Position numbers and translations under genes: made by a program
From: Acanthacorydalis orientalis
Lineage: Eukaryota; Arthropoda; Insecta; Megaloptera; Corydalidae
Assembly (NCBI GenBank): GCA_034766995.1
Contig: CM068322.1
Location: 8,915,310-8,979,309 of the forward strand
Direction of reading: 5' to 3'
Length of the DNA stretch: 64,000 bases
Shown: one piece after another, positions 24,684 through 35,720 of the stretch
Layout: each line of letters starts with the position of its first letter
Position numbering within the stretch: the stretch's first letter is position 1
The notes under the pieces: generated by a model
The model's input: only the letters and a program-made list of their open reading frames with translations
Databases searched by the model: none
What the model was told of the DNA's origin: nothing

Positions 24684-25749
24684 ATATATATATATAAATA
24701 TATTGGTCACAAAATTAGAACAGGATAATTTATGATAATTTTACTTCTTTTAAGATATGTATTATACAGTAACACTATACGAGTAACACTCGTATTTGTT
24801 TTATTAACCAAAATGCGTCGACAAGCATCTTAAATATTTTTTTCATATTGGACTTGTTATTTACTATCTGAATTAATTATAATGTAAGTAAAATGCAAAA
24901 ATGATGTAAATGTTATATGACATTTTAAAAATGTCATATGACACATTGTAAAATGATGTGAAAATAAAAATATTTTAGTGAAGAATATAAAACCAATTAA
25001 TAAAATTTGCTAGTAATTAATGTATTTTTTAATTATTTTAAAACAGAAAGTATACTTTTTTAATTAATGTATTAATTTGTAATAACGTGGCTCTTGCCAT
25101 AATTTTTAATACGAAGAACAATAGAAAAGAATATTGATATTTTTAATAATTTTATAAATTATAGGAATACATTTTTATAATTAAGATTTTTGAGACAAGT
25201 AAAGAGGACAGTAAATATTGCATTTCATTCAGCACTCCGTTTAAAAAAAAATATGTTTCCATTTCGGTGTAATAAGTGTTAATTTTATATAAAACAGATA
25301 TTTCAAAAGAATACTTCCGTTTGATTAAATGAGTTTATTTTAATATTAGATTAGATGGATTTAATTTAATATTAGTTCATTTTAATATTATGATTTATTT
25401 TAATATGAGTTTATTTTAATGTATAAATGTATGTGTACTTGTGTCACCTGTCAGTGTGATCTTTTCTTTGATCATAATATAGTTTTAACACTGTTGCTAA
25501 ATTCATTTTTGCAAAGGAATTTTTCAATTACCCTACAAACTGCAGACGTTTTTTCTGAACAAAAACGTTCAACAATGGCCATTTTTGCATGCTGATTATA
25601 CGAATTTCATTGTTGTTGATAACATTTCAAAGCGTTAAGTTAAAAATAAATCCATTTTCAGAGGTTTTGAAGTGAAACTTCTTTATCCGCATTGGGAGTA
25701 AATTTTCAAGGGCGAGATGCAAAAAGGTTACGGAAGTTGTTACGGCGTA
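24684..25749. other. No gene seen
   Basis: AT-rich, with a 25-base palindrome (next entry) and tandem-like TTTATTTTAATATTA blocks at 25330-25430. The last 200 bases are more balanced and lead into the endonuclease-like pseudogene. Confidence 0.55.
24915..24939. repeat. 25-base palindrome
   Basis: ATATGACATTTT then A then AAAATGTCATAT: perfect 12-base arms around one base. AATGT and ACATT extend the symmetry outside with small gaps. Confidence 0.85.
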
Positions 25750-26580
25750 GAGTGGGGGTAGAGAGAGAAGATGGCTCATACGCAGACAGCAGAAGCGATC
25801 AAAGGCTTAGTTAACATTGCCACTCCATTCATAAATATGACTGTTGCACAATCCCAGTTATTAGGTGCGACAGTAACAGCAGTTGGTGAATTATGCATTT
25901 CTGAGTGTAAAATGGAAGATGAAAAAAACAATTATAATTGTAGCGATTTACTTGTCTGTGAATCAAATAATAAATGATATAATCTACTTTATTCATCGTT
26001 TGTTACTACCGTACACTTATGGAGGTGCAGCGTTGCCATCGACGAGGATAAAACTACCCATGATTCTTAATGAGGATTCTAATGTCAATTTTGCGACAAA
26101 AGATTTAGCACCTCTTGTTAATTTTCTACGTGAAAAATTTAATTTAAGAATGAATACTGATCTCATAATTGCCACGACAAAATCGGGTACTACTATAGAC
26201 GTTGTCTTTTCGCGAGATCTTCAAAACATTCAATCCAAAACATACATTTCATATTTCAGTTATCATAAGTTCACAGTATCAGTTGTATTAATTGAACCTC
26301 GACTAGAAGAAATCATGGAAGTTGATGAAACATAATAAAATAAATATTAATTTTCCAATTTAATTCTTATCGTTTTATATTTACCATCTTCTTCTTGTAC
26401 TAAATTCCACCTTTTGTCCTCTCTCCTATACCGATTCTTAAAATAACAATAAACAAAATCGAAACCATTCGATTATCATTCATGATACCATGCTCTTAAA
26501 ACTCTTCGCATTTCAACCGACGGGAAGGGGTTTCATTTCTGGAACGCGTACTGTGTTACACTTACCCTTTTTTTCTGTTT
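25750..26580 (+). mobile_element. Endonuclease-like repeat, copy 1
   Basis: About 830 bases are repeated in inverted orientation at 29578-30378. The similarity starts at GTAGAGAGAGAAGATGG and runs through the whole reading frame and 3' flank (CCTTTTGTCCTCTCTCCTAT, GCATGGTATCATGAATG on the other strand) to GTTACACTTACCCTTTT. No terminal inverted repeat is seen. A Helitron or Helentron fragment is my preferred source, but this is inference. Confidence 0.7.
25771..26335 (+). pseudogene. EEP-type endonuclease-like pseudogene, copy 1
   Basis: Two overlapping frames joined by a frameshift near 25930. The first begins MAHTQTAEAIKGLVN and carries TPFINMTVAQSQLLGATV; the second carries YFIHRLLLPYTYGG, NEDSNVNFA, GTTIDVVFS, YISYFSYHKFTVS and ends MEVDET. 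The endonuclease/exonuclease/phosphatase fold normally shows G-D-F-N and S-D-H-x-P; here these read EDSN and SYHKF, so the active site is damaged. Only the C-terminal part of the domain is present. Such EEP pieces occur in insect transposons; the host element was not identified. Confidence 0.65.
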
Positions 26581-26805
26581 TTTTTTTTCTGCACCTTAAC
26601 GCTCTGGGATAATAGCATCCACCATCTAAATGCTCGGTGAGTTAAATTATTTTTTTAACTTTTCTTCAAATTCTGACCATTTTGTTGTTTACTATAAATT
26701 ATTTGTTAAGAATATCTCGTGGCACACAAAAAGAATATAACAAAAATTGTTTCATACATCATCTGAACTTTATAGAAAATTTAAAATTAATATGAAAGAA
26801 TGTAT

Positions 26806-26807
26806 AC

Positions 26808-26868
<61 letters not shown>

Positions 26869-26876
26869 ATATACAC
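26806..26876. repeat. (CATA)n(TA)n microsatellite
   Basis: CATACATACATA then TA with one TATTATA break. Confidence 0.95.
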
Positions 26877-27681
26877 GTCATTAAAACAATATGAAATAAC
26901 CTTAATAAAATAATGGTCCTATTTAAGCTCGGTAAATAAAACGTCCTCCAATAAGGACAATGAAATTAAATAGGTTAAATTGTGCATGTATTTCATTTCA
27001 AAATGTGTATTTGTACCGGTATGTCGATAGAAAATTAACGAACTCTCTTTAATATTCAGAACGTTGTCGACCTCGTAATTAACACAGACGATTCATGTAA
27101 AAAAGCACACAATTCGATAATTTCACCTGAGCAGCGAGCGCTCTGTAATGTACCCGCATCTCTGTGACAAACTAACGGAAAGATAAAAGTTGCGTTGTGT
27201 CTCATCGCCTTCTACCTCACACCGCTCCATTAGATGGATGACTGCTTGGATACGATGGAGTGTGCTACGATTGTCTAGAAAAGCGTGTTTCAATTACAAA
27301 TTTCCGTTAACAGAATTTAATGTTATGATTCATTTCGGTTACTTATATAAATAGTTATTGTTTTTTTTTTATTATTATTATTTAATATACACACATGTTA
27401 TTGTCCCAATTAATAAAATATCATGTTAACGTGTACTAAATATTTTTAGAATATTAATAGAAACATGTTATACAGCCATATGTGAAATAAATTCAGAAAA
27501 TGGATATCACACACATCAAACTGAATATCCTGTTTCATACAACTATTGTTTTATTCAACTGGCGCGTTTCCGAAAGAAATTATTAATACTGATCAGCACC
27601 AAACATACTTCTTTAAGTGTTGTTGAAAGAAAAAAATGTATTTCAGAATTATATGAAAATAGTAACAGCATATTATTTTTA

Positions 27682-27684
<3 letters not shown>
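26877..27684. other. No gene seen; contains a CpG-richer island
   Basis: 27080-27310 is markedly less AT-rich (GAGCAGCGAGCGCTCTGTAA, CCTTCTACCTCACACCGCTC) with no open frame. It could be a regulatory element or an old repeat. Confidence 0.4.

Positions 27685-27731
<47 letters not shown>
27685..27731. repeat. (TA)n microsatellite
   Basis: About 23 units. Confidence 0.95.
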
Positions 27732-27734
<3 letters not shown>

Positions 27735-27829
27735 CAATTAGGGAACAAACACAAATTTATGGTAATCTCTGGTTTGTTCAACATTAATGTATTTTATACC
27801 TATATAGTATTAACAGTATATCTATATAG

Positions 27830-29070
27830 TATTAGTAGTTTGGGGACTGAGATATACAAAGTGAAATCAAAAATCGCAACGACACTTTTTGAAAAAATTA
27901 CTTTACTTCGTATCCTTAGACAGACCCATCGATATATGGTTCGATTAGAAATCGAACAATATAATTAAGCCGATAGGTACTCAAAATAATGATAAAATAC
28001 TGGATCAGATTATCAACATTACTAAAAGTTGCAAACCCTAAAGTGTGCTTCGGGGAATAGAAATGATTAGAAAATAAAAATCAAATATAGAAAAATATAA
28101 CTGGGTTGAGCAATTAAAAAGCTTTCTATAAAAATATACAACGAAAACATAAGAGTTAATCAATCTATATTAAAGTAATAAAGAACAACTTAACCCTTTG
28201 TGGTCCGCGACGTTCTCGCAGTTTCGTTCCAGCTGGTCCGCGCTGATATTGCCAGTCGCTATTGTATATTTTACTTTGCAAAGCATTTATGAGCTTAATA
28301 ACAAAACATAATTATGAATGGGTATTTATATCAAAAAAATATAGTGCTTAAAAATTGTTTTTTATTCTTCACAACTTATCATTTTTCATAGTATATGATT
28401 TAAAACAATCTCCGTCTTTTAAATTCATTATCAATTATCGATGTGCTTTGTTTCCTCGTCTATTTATGATCTAATTTATATATCAAAATTTTCAAAATAA
28501 ATTTTAAAATTTTCGGAAGAAAAATATCGATGCATAAAGAATTCTTTCTATCCGTATGCCGAGACGGTTTTGAAATCACTATACACTTTATTTCAAGAGT
28601 CATGACCGAATCCAAATACCTGAGAACGCGGCTGCTATCTAATCTCTGCTAGTATCAAATTACATAAATATATATACAGAGTATATACAAGTGTATACAA
28701 TTTTAATACTACGGGAAATATTCGTGGCATAATTGTTTCGAAACGTGATGTCGAGTCGTACTCAACATAGGACCGAAAAGGGTTAAGCTTAATAGAGTAA
28801 TACAAAGAGCAAACAATTAAAACTGATTTGTTACTTAAAATTAACCAATACATCAATCAAATTTAAAAGAATAGCTGCACGATTCAGATTAACAAATGAC
28901 TCAAAATTGCATTTTAACACGAAAGGGGGATCGGATTGAAATTAATTCTAATATTGAATGCAAAATCTGCAATATGGAAAAAATTGAAAACTTGGAATAT
29001 ATTTTCTTTGAATCTCTCATTACGAAAATTTTAGAATACATATCCTAATAAATTGGCAACACATTGTTCA
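27830..29070 (+). pseudogene. LINE C-terminal relic, split by a TTAA element
   Basis: Left part (27839-28180): GTEIYKVKSKIATTLFEKIT and LLRILRQTHRYMVRLEIEQ resemble the post-RT region of insect non-LTR elements. Right part (28860-29060): AARFRLTNDSKLHFNTK, then ECKICNMEKIENLEYIFFE, a C-x-x-C plus E-x3-E-Y/H tail. The right part resembles the relic at 21.06 kb. The two parts are collinear and separated exactly by the 28194-28782 insertion. Stops and frameshifts throughout. Confidence 0.5.
28194..28782. mobile_element. piggyBac-type non-autonomous element, 589 bp, with TTAA duplication
   Basis: TTAA at 28190-28193 is followed by CCCTTTGTGGTCCGCGACG; the right end is GTCCTATG on the reverse strand, ending GGACCGAAAAGGG before TTAA at 28783-28786. 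The terminal repeats match at 11 of 13 bases (CCCTTTGTGGTCC / CCCTTTTCGGTCC). TTAA duplication and a CCC-type terminus are hallmarks of the piggyBac superfamily. No transposase inside, so it needed an enzyme in trans. It interrupts a LINE relic and so is younger than it. Confidence 0.82.
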
Positions 29071-29319
29071 CGAATTTCTAAGATAAATTAATTATTAAGA
29101 CCTATAGAACCTATTTTATTGTATTATAAGAATTCCACTCTTAATTGTTATTTAAAGTGTATATATCGTAAATGTAATTACAGTATATTAAATTGCATGA
29201 ATTTGAAATCGGAAATGTATCGGCAGCAGCAACTAAATACATATGCAGAGCAAAAGGGAGTGATGTTTTAAAAGTTAGGAAATTCTAGTTTAAATTCAAA
29301 ATATTTTCCAGATTTTTCT

Positions 29320-29435
29320 GTAACTTGACTCTCTGAAGATGTGGGAATTGTCACCGACATGCGAGACAATGAAATTTAAGCAAAAAAAATTTGTGGTTTG
29401 TTAGCTGAAATAAGTCATTTGTGAAAAGAAAATTT
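29320..29435 (+). repeat. FB-A fold-back repeat, partial right arm
   Basis: CTCTCTGAAGATGTGGGAAT, TTTGTGGTTTGTTAGCTGAA and AGTCATTTGTGAAAA match the start and end of the right arm, with the middle lost. Confidence 0.55.
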
Positions 29436-29577
29436 TATGTAATGGGCGAAAGCAAAAAATAGAACAAGAGATAAAATTGACAAGATAGAGTTGGAAATTA
29501 ATGCATATTTTCATTTAAATATATTATCTGAGGTTGAAATAAGAATAAATTTGGTAACTGTACTCTTTTTAGACATT

Positions 29578-30378
29578 TAGAAAAGGGTGCGTGTAACATA
29601 GTACGCTCGCCAGAAGTGAAACTTCTTTACCGTCGGTTGAAATGTAAAGAGATTTAAGAGCATGGCATCATGCATGATAAATGAATGGTTTCGTTTTTGT
29701 TTATTGTTATTTTAAGAATCAGTATAGGAGAGAGGACAAAAGATGAAATTTAGTATAAGAGGAAGATGGTAAATATAAATCAATAAGAATTGAATTAGAA
29801 AATTAACAATTTTCTATATTTCGTCAACTTCCATGATTTCTTTTAGTGGTGATTCAATTAGTACAACCGATACTATGGGTTTATAACTGAAATATGAAAT
29901 GTATGTGTTTGAAAATATCGCGAAAAGACAGCATCTATAGTAATATCCGGTCGTTGCGATTATAGGATCAGTATTCATACTTAAATTAAATTTTTCACGT
30001 AGAAAATTAACAAGTGGTGTTGAATCTTCTGACGCGAAATTGATATTAAAATCCCCATTGAGAATCATTGGAAGTTTATCCTCATTTCTACCTAGGAACG
30101 CTGCATCTCCACGAGTGTACGGTAGTAATAAACGGTGTATAAAGTAAATTATATCATCCGTGTTTTGATTCGAAAAAATATAAATCGCTACAATTATGTT
30201 TTTTCCATCTTCCATTTTACACTCAGCAACGCAGAATTCGCCAATTGCCGGTACCGTCGCACCAAATAACTGGGATTGTACAACAGTCATATCTATGAAC
30301 GAAGTGACAATTTTAACAAAGCCGTCGCTCGCTTCTGCTGTCTACGCAAAAACCATCCTCTCTCTCTCTATTTTTTTT
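29578..30378 (-). mobile_element. Endonuclease-like repeat, copy 2 (inverted)
   Basis: Inverted relative to the copy at 25750-26580, with the two 3' ends facing each other across about 3 kb. Its low-coordinate limit is AAAAGGGTGCGTGTAAC, the reverse complement of the copy-1 end. Confidence 0.7.
29814..30356 (-). pseudogene. EEP-type endonuclease-like pseudogene, copy 2
   Basis: The frame starts at an ATG at 30354-30356 but soon meets a stop. It reads on as DMTVVQSQLFGATVPAIGEF, IYFIHRLLLPYTRGD, PMILNGDFNINFASED (G-D-F-N box intact, unlike copy 1), LVNFLREKFNLSM, a frameshift at TTGYYYRCC, and ISYFSYKPIVS where the catalytic His of copy 1 is gone. It ends MEVDEI. Each copy keeps features the other has lost, so both decayed independently from a common parent. 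Confidence 0.65.
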
Positions 30379-30384
30379 TCTGAT

Positions 30385-30560
30385 CAAAAATATTCAGTAA
30401 ATTATTATTAACCCTTTTTATTTCGATAGCAATTCCATTCTCAGAGCACCAGAGTACATAAAAATTAGATTTTTCTGTACTTTGGTGGGTTTATTGAATA
30501 TTTTTGACTAGAAAAAATCTGTAGTTTGTGGGATATAGAAATAAGTAATCTGTGAAAGTG
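30385..30560. repeat. FB-A fold-back repeat, both arms, shortened
   Basis: Left arm TTTCTGATCAAAAATATTCA ... TTCTCAGAGCACCAGAGTAC, centre AAAATTAGATTTTTCTGTAC, right arm TATTGAATATTTTTGACTAG and GTAGTTTGTGGGATATAGAA. It abuts copy 2 of the endonuclease repeat. Confidence 0.7.
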
Positions 30561-31067
30561 AATTATCCATAGTTTTAGAACTGTGTTATAACTTATATGT
30601 CTTATACAAAACTATACACTTATGTCTAAATATAGAAGCCTGTCTTTAATTTTACTACGTGAACGCGATCAAACAAGTCAAATTTCTATAAATTATAATT
30701 AGTTACACAGGATTATATTTAACGTTAGTCGGATTTTCTTCTTTTCATAATCTATATAAATAAAAAAGTATCTTAAATTCATTTAAAAGTATGTGTATTA
30801 ATATCGAAAATTTAAAATTTAATTTAATTTACACTACATAGCGAACCAATTTCAAAGTTTATATATAGTTTCATAATGAAAAAAATAAATAATTTTACAT
30901 AATTTTTACTAAGCTCTTAGTATTTTTGTCACTATCTGATTTATCTTTAACATGGATAAAAAACCAAACAAGCTTTTGTTTTTTATCCATGTTAAATCCA
31001 TGTTACTCTTTGATTTATAGAATTTTGTTTTCATTTTATGATCTATAATTTGATTTTTTCTTTATTT

Positions 31068-31070
<3 letters not shown>
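30561..31070. other. No gene seen
   Basis: AT-rich spacer holding the perfect hairpin listed next. Confidence 0.55.
30946..30996. repeat. Perfect hairpin, 19-bp stem with 13-base loop
   Basis: TTTAACATGGATAAAAAAC (30946-30964) and its exact reverse complement GTTTTTTATCCATGTTAAA (30978-30996). ATCCATGTTA is then repeated directly a few bases downstream. No arm mismatches, unlike other inverted repeats here. Confidence 0.92.

Positions 31071-31125
<55 letters not shown>
31071..31125. repeat. (TA)n microsatellite
   Basis: About 27 uninterrupted units. Confidence 0.97.
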
Positions 31126-31128
<3 letters not shown>

Positions 31129-31589
31129 AACAACTATTTTTTCTTAAACATTCAGAAACTGTTAAAACAGATAAGTACTGCACTAATAATTTCAATCGAT
31201 ATAAAATTAATTTTTCCAGGAATATATTTAACACTTACAAATCAAAATAATACAAATCTCTATAACAATTATAAATCACCAATAATGACGAGGAATTGAA
31301 AGATATAAAATTAAATATTAATCCAATCATCGACAGTTACTAAACTAAAAATAAAATAAAATAAATAACTTTTCAAAAAGTTTCTCGATTCCAAAACTTT
31401 ATTATGGAAATTCTTTCGTTAATTAGATTCAGTCAATTTTTTATTTTTCATTTATGACTTGAAAACTTCAAGTTAATTCTATTAATCAGTATTTGAAAAT
31501 AATTATTTTATATGCGAATATTTAACAGACACAGTTAAGGTAGATGTGATTTGTTATTTTTTTAAAAAATATTGTTCATTTGTAATATT
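31126..31589. other. No gene seen
   Basis: AT-rich spacer. Confidence 0.6.
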
Positions 31590-32047
31590 GTTCTGATACC
31601 TAATTTTTGTGTAAATTCTCGAATTGTTGTGCATGGTTCTGATTCAACTAACACCTTCAGTTGGTCGTTATGAACTGAAGAAGGACGCCCGCAATCTTCA
31701 TCTTCAAAGCTCTCGTCCTTAGAACGACATTTTTAGAACCATCATTGCACCATATGTTCATTAACAGTACCGATACCAAAAATATCATTTAATTTACGAG
31801 CAGTTTCTGCTGCTTTACCACTGGTTTTCAACTCATTCAAAAAATGCTCTTATTTGCTTCTTTTTTTAATTCAATAGCACAATTTGAAGACCAATTAATA
31901 ATAAAATCAAAGTCGATGTTACCAAAATGTACCAAAAAATGTACTTTGAAATGATATTAACATGGACACGATAAAATGACACTTTCATTAATAAAAATTA
32001 AGGTTAGAATTCAGAAAACAAAAACCGTAATTATTTTCCTACCAATC
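31590..32047 (-). mobile_element. M1 mariner deletion derivative, copy 2 (end-truncated)
   Basis: Reverse strand. The right end GTAATTATTTTCCTACCAAT followed by TA matches the M1 terminal repeat. The coding remnant (minus strand) has KTSGKAAETARKLNDIFGIG, TVNEHMVQWWF and PSSVHNDQLKVLVESEPCTT on both sides of a stop and frame breaks. The low-coordinate end stops within the second helix-turn-helix, so the shared junction and the other terminal repeat are missing. Confidence 0.8.
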
Positions 32048-32778
32048 TAATATTTACACCATTCATTATTAATAACAATCCAATAATAGAATTGTGAAAA
32101 ATTGACTATGTTTTTTGAAAGTTCGACTTTTCGAATTACTTTCACGTTAGATTTTCTAATTGTAATATAGATTGGTTCTAATAAAAAGTGAAAAAAATGA
32201 TAAATAAGTATCATTTTGTTGAGTTTTTCAGACACAATAATTAAATATTGTTATACACTCATATATGACAATAAATAAACGAGAAACACACAAAGTTAAA
32301 TGTTCCTAGAACAAATTTATTCAAGACAAACTTTTTCAAATAATACTAGTCAGTGAATTTCAGAAGAAAATATTTTTGAAGAATAAAATGATCAATGTGT
32401 CTCCATTGATTCAATAATGAAAAACTCGAAAAAATATATTATATACAATCAAAAATTAGGTAAGAAAAAAAGAAATTAGATATCCACATAAAACGAAGTT
32501 TATTTCGAGAAATTGGATTTGTTTCAAAAATTACTTAAAAAGGTTACAGTGAAAAATCTACAATAGTTTATACAACACCATTCTTTTAAATAAAATGTGC
32601 CAGGTTGTAAACATAAAAATGTATAAATAAATAAACTGTCAGTATGTTTTCTTTAAAAACTTATCTGGATTTATAATAAAATTGAACTGTTTAGCGTTAT
32701 AGGGTATTTAATAATAGTATCGGATCCAACAATTGCAGTACACTTCAGTTTTAATGAGTTACAATGTTATATACTGAG
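32048..32778. other. No gene seen
   Basis: AT-rich spacer; the 62-codon frame here is chance. Confidence 0.6.
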
Positions 32779-32873
32779 TCTCTCTCTCTCTATATATATA
32801 TATATATGTAGGTATGTATGTATATATATATATATATATATATATACATACGTGTATATATGCGTGTGTGTGT
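32779..32873. repeat. (TC)n(TA)n(TG)n compound microsatellite
   Basis: TCTCTCTCTCTC, TA runs, GTAGGTATGTATG, then TGCGTGTGTGTG. Confidence 0.95.
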
Positions 32874-33759
32874 AAATATATTTAATAAAATACCATTAAA
32901 AATCATAGATTTAAAATCAAGTAACGCACAATTTTTTTACTGAAACGCAACATTTTACTGACAAAGTACATACATTAAGCTTGTGCTCTTTTGCACGAGA
33001 AATTATAAACGTTTCTAGATGGCAGGTGAATCCTGGGACACACCTATAATACTCTTTAAATACATACACTGATGTTGTTATGAAGAACAATGTGGTAAAC
33101 AGTCGTCATAAACATACGACAAGCTTTGTAATAATTTTGTGGAACACCACAAGAGATATTAAATGCTAGCCAAACGAATATGAATACTAAAATAGTTTGT
33201 TTATACATGACGACATAGCCACAATGCGTGCAAGGTTGTTTTCAATCATAAATAATGAACAATACATAAACATTATGGATGAGAAAATAAATTATTGATC
33301 TCAATACGGATTAAAAGATAGTATAATTTACAAATATATTATCTTAAAAGTTGATAGACTGTCTTGTATATTTATAATAAACAAAAAGAAAATACAAATG
33401 TATTTAAATTGGCTATAATTCAATGAAAAAATAAATAAAACAAGAAATAATTTAATGTTTCAGTTTTTAAATTATTGTTATTCAGACACTAATGAATCAT
33501 GTAAATCTTTTTAAAAATTTGATTTTGGTTTCATCTCTATTTAATTTGTATTACAATAATTTACATAGTTTAAAAATACATTTAATTTTTATTAAATTAT
33601 TTTTTTTATTTTAGATTAAAAAAATTTATATTATTTTTGAATCATTCACCAGTTTTTATTTTTATATTATTGATAGTTATCTAAAAAATTCATCTCCTTG
33701 AAAAATTTTCATTCTTTTGCTTTCCTTATTGATTTAAATAAACTTTATTTCTGTAATAC

Positions 33760-33760
<1 letters not shown>
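32874..33760. other. No gene seen
   Basis: 32960-33240 is less AT-rich (TTGTGCTCTTTTGCACGAGA, a small hairpin; GATGGCAGGTGAATCCTGGG) without an open frame or recognisable RNA fold. Confidence 0.5.
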
Positions 33761-33808
<48 letters not shown>

Positions 33809-33828
33809 CGTGTGTGTGTGTATGCATG
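33761..33828. repeat. (TA)n(TG)n microsatellite
   Basis: TA run ending TGTGCGTGTGTGTGTG. Confidence 0.95.
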
Positions 33829-34917
33829 TGTCACTGATGTGTATATACCATGTGAACTTACATTTAATATATAGAGGTATTTTAAGTATAAGACATAATA
33901 TGCTTGCACTTAGTGTGCTAATTATAAATTGATTTTTTTTTTAAATATCAAATGATGTACTTAGATATACAACAAATAATTCAAAATGCATTATTTGATT
34001 TTGTTTTATCAAACAAAAAACTTAAAACTACTCATTGCATTAATATACTAGTTAATACACAAGAAAAAAATCATAGAGCTACTTAAAGTAGATAATACTA
34101 TAGACACTAGATAATACTAGGAATTTTTTGCTGAAAAAGTTCTATCGTGAAATTCCACTTCTGTTTAAGTAAACGAACAATGTGTGTGGAGAAGTGTACG
34201 AGTATGGAGTTGACTATTTTGTTACAAATAAGTGATTAATTTCTTTATTTTTGTTGTTTTTTTATTTTTTGTATAACATTTTTACCAACTTTCACCCATC
34301 ATTTTATTTATCTAAAAATTCAATAATTACTTGCCGTTCTATCACTTTAATGCACAAGTATATAAAATGTAACAAAAACTTAGATTTTTCGATCTCTAAT
34401 ACATTTATGAAAATGAATTTAGTCAGAATGAAAAATTTTCCATTTAAAATTTAAATATAAGTGCTAAAATAACGATAACACTTTATTGAATATTAATTTA
34501 CAATACACAGAATTTATCTTTGTAATTTTGATTTTTTTCACGACTGAAATTTCTTTTAAAAAAGAGAAAATTGTTAATAACTAATAAAATCATAAATAAA
34601 ATAATCCAGAGATGATCAGAATTCAAACCAGTATATAAAGATATTTTGGGATTTTTGAAAACTGTTTAAATCTATATAAAACGCCCATAGTCTATTAAAA
34701 AAATCTTCTTTAAAGGCAAATATTCTGATTTATTACTTCCAAAGTGATAATTATCCATTTTCCAACAGTTTTGATCATATTTAATTCTATATTCTTTATT
34801 GTATTTTGGTAATAATTCCTTATATCATTTTTACATTTCATAATTTTTATTTTAATCCATTTTATTACTCATTGTTATAGTAAAAAGTAAACTTTTAATA
34901 AAATTTTAATTTAAAAT

Positions 34918-34921
<4 letters not shown>
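33829..34921. other. No gene seen
   Basis: AT-rich; a 67-codon frame at 34251-34454 has no homology I recognise. Confidence 0.55.

Positions 34922-34953
<32 letters not shown>
34922..34953. repeat. (TA)n microsatellite
   Basis: About 16 units. Confidence 0.95.
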
Positions 34954-34955
<2 letters not shown>

Positions 34956-35519
34956 GCTATGCGGACATCCGAAGCCTTATTACTAATGTACGATTATCAT
35001 CTACATTTATGTTATGTATTTATATACCTGAGCAAAACGACTACCCCCATGTTATGGTAATCACTCAAACAAGCTGGCACGCGTTTAGCACGGGGCAAAG
35101 CACCTGGGTAAAAGCCCCCCCACAACCGGTGTCATTTCTGATAACTTAACATTATTATTAATGTTTAACGGTTTCAGATAACAGAATACTAGACAAATTC
35201 TGATAACACGAGACAGTTACAATATATAAAGTGTATGGCTAATTTTTGTTTACTTTTCAGTTTTAATAGTGAAACAAATAAGTAAATAAGTACAGAAAAA
35301 AATCGAATTTTATATTTATTCTTTAAATCTTATTTTTATTTAAAAAATCGTTTGATCTCGGTATCTTAAAATAAATAAATTATTATTAATAATAATATTA
35401 AAATGAATGAAAATTTGACCTACTCTTTATTATTTATACGCCTTGTTTCAATATTATTTAAGAATAACAAAATCATTACTTTAGTTTTAAAAATGTAATA
35501 GATATACAATACTAAACGA
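34954..35519. other. No gene seen; GC-richer patch at 35030-35140
   Basis: The patch has GGCACGCGTTTAGCACGGGG, CACCTGGGTAAAAGCCCCCC and ACAACCGGTGTC. CGGGGCAAAG also occurs at 13238. No tRNA-type box or fold could be made out by eye. Confidence 0.45.
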
Positions 35520-35720
35520 GTGAATCCAAAATTCAAAATTCACGAATATATGCAATTTATAAATAGTAAAAAAAGAAATAAATGTCATAGATGATGGTCG
35601 GTATTTTAAATTTGGATTTAAACAATATTTTTTTTTCTTTTTCGTGTAGTATTTTTACTAAATTTATTAAGATTTTTACTTATGATGCCACTACATTCGA
35701 ATATGAAAAATCCTTGCTAT
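35520..35720 (+). repeat. Dispersed repeat C, copy 1
   Basis: ATCCAAAATTCAAAATTCAC then GAATATATGC, later TTTTTACTTATGATG and ATTCGAATATGAAAAATCCT. The same blocks occur in the same order near 50.36, 55.49 and 61.88 kb. Confidence 0.6.

Noticed and set aside
35030..35145. Possible tRNA or tRNA-derived SINE
   Set aside because: No convincing A and B boxes or cloverleaf could be drawn by eye.
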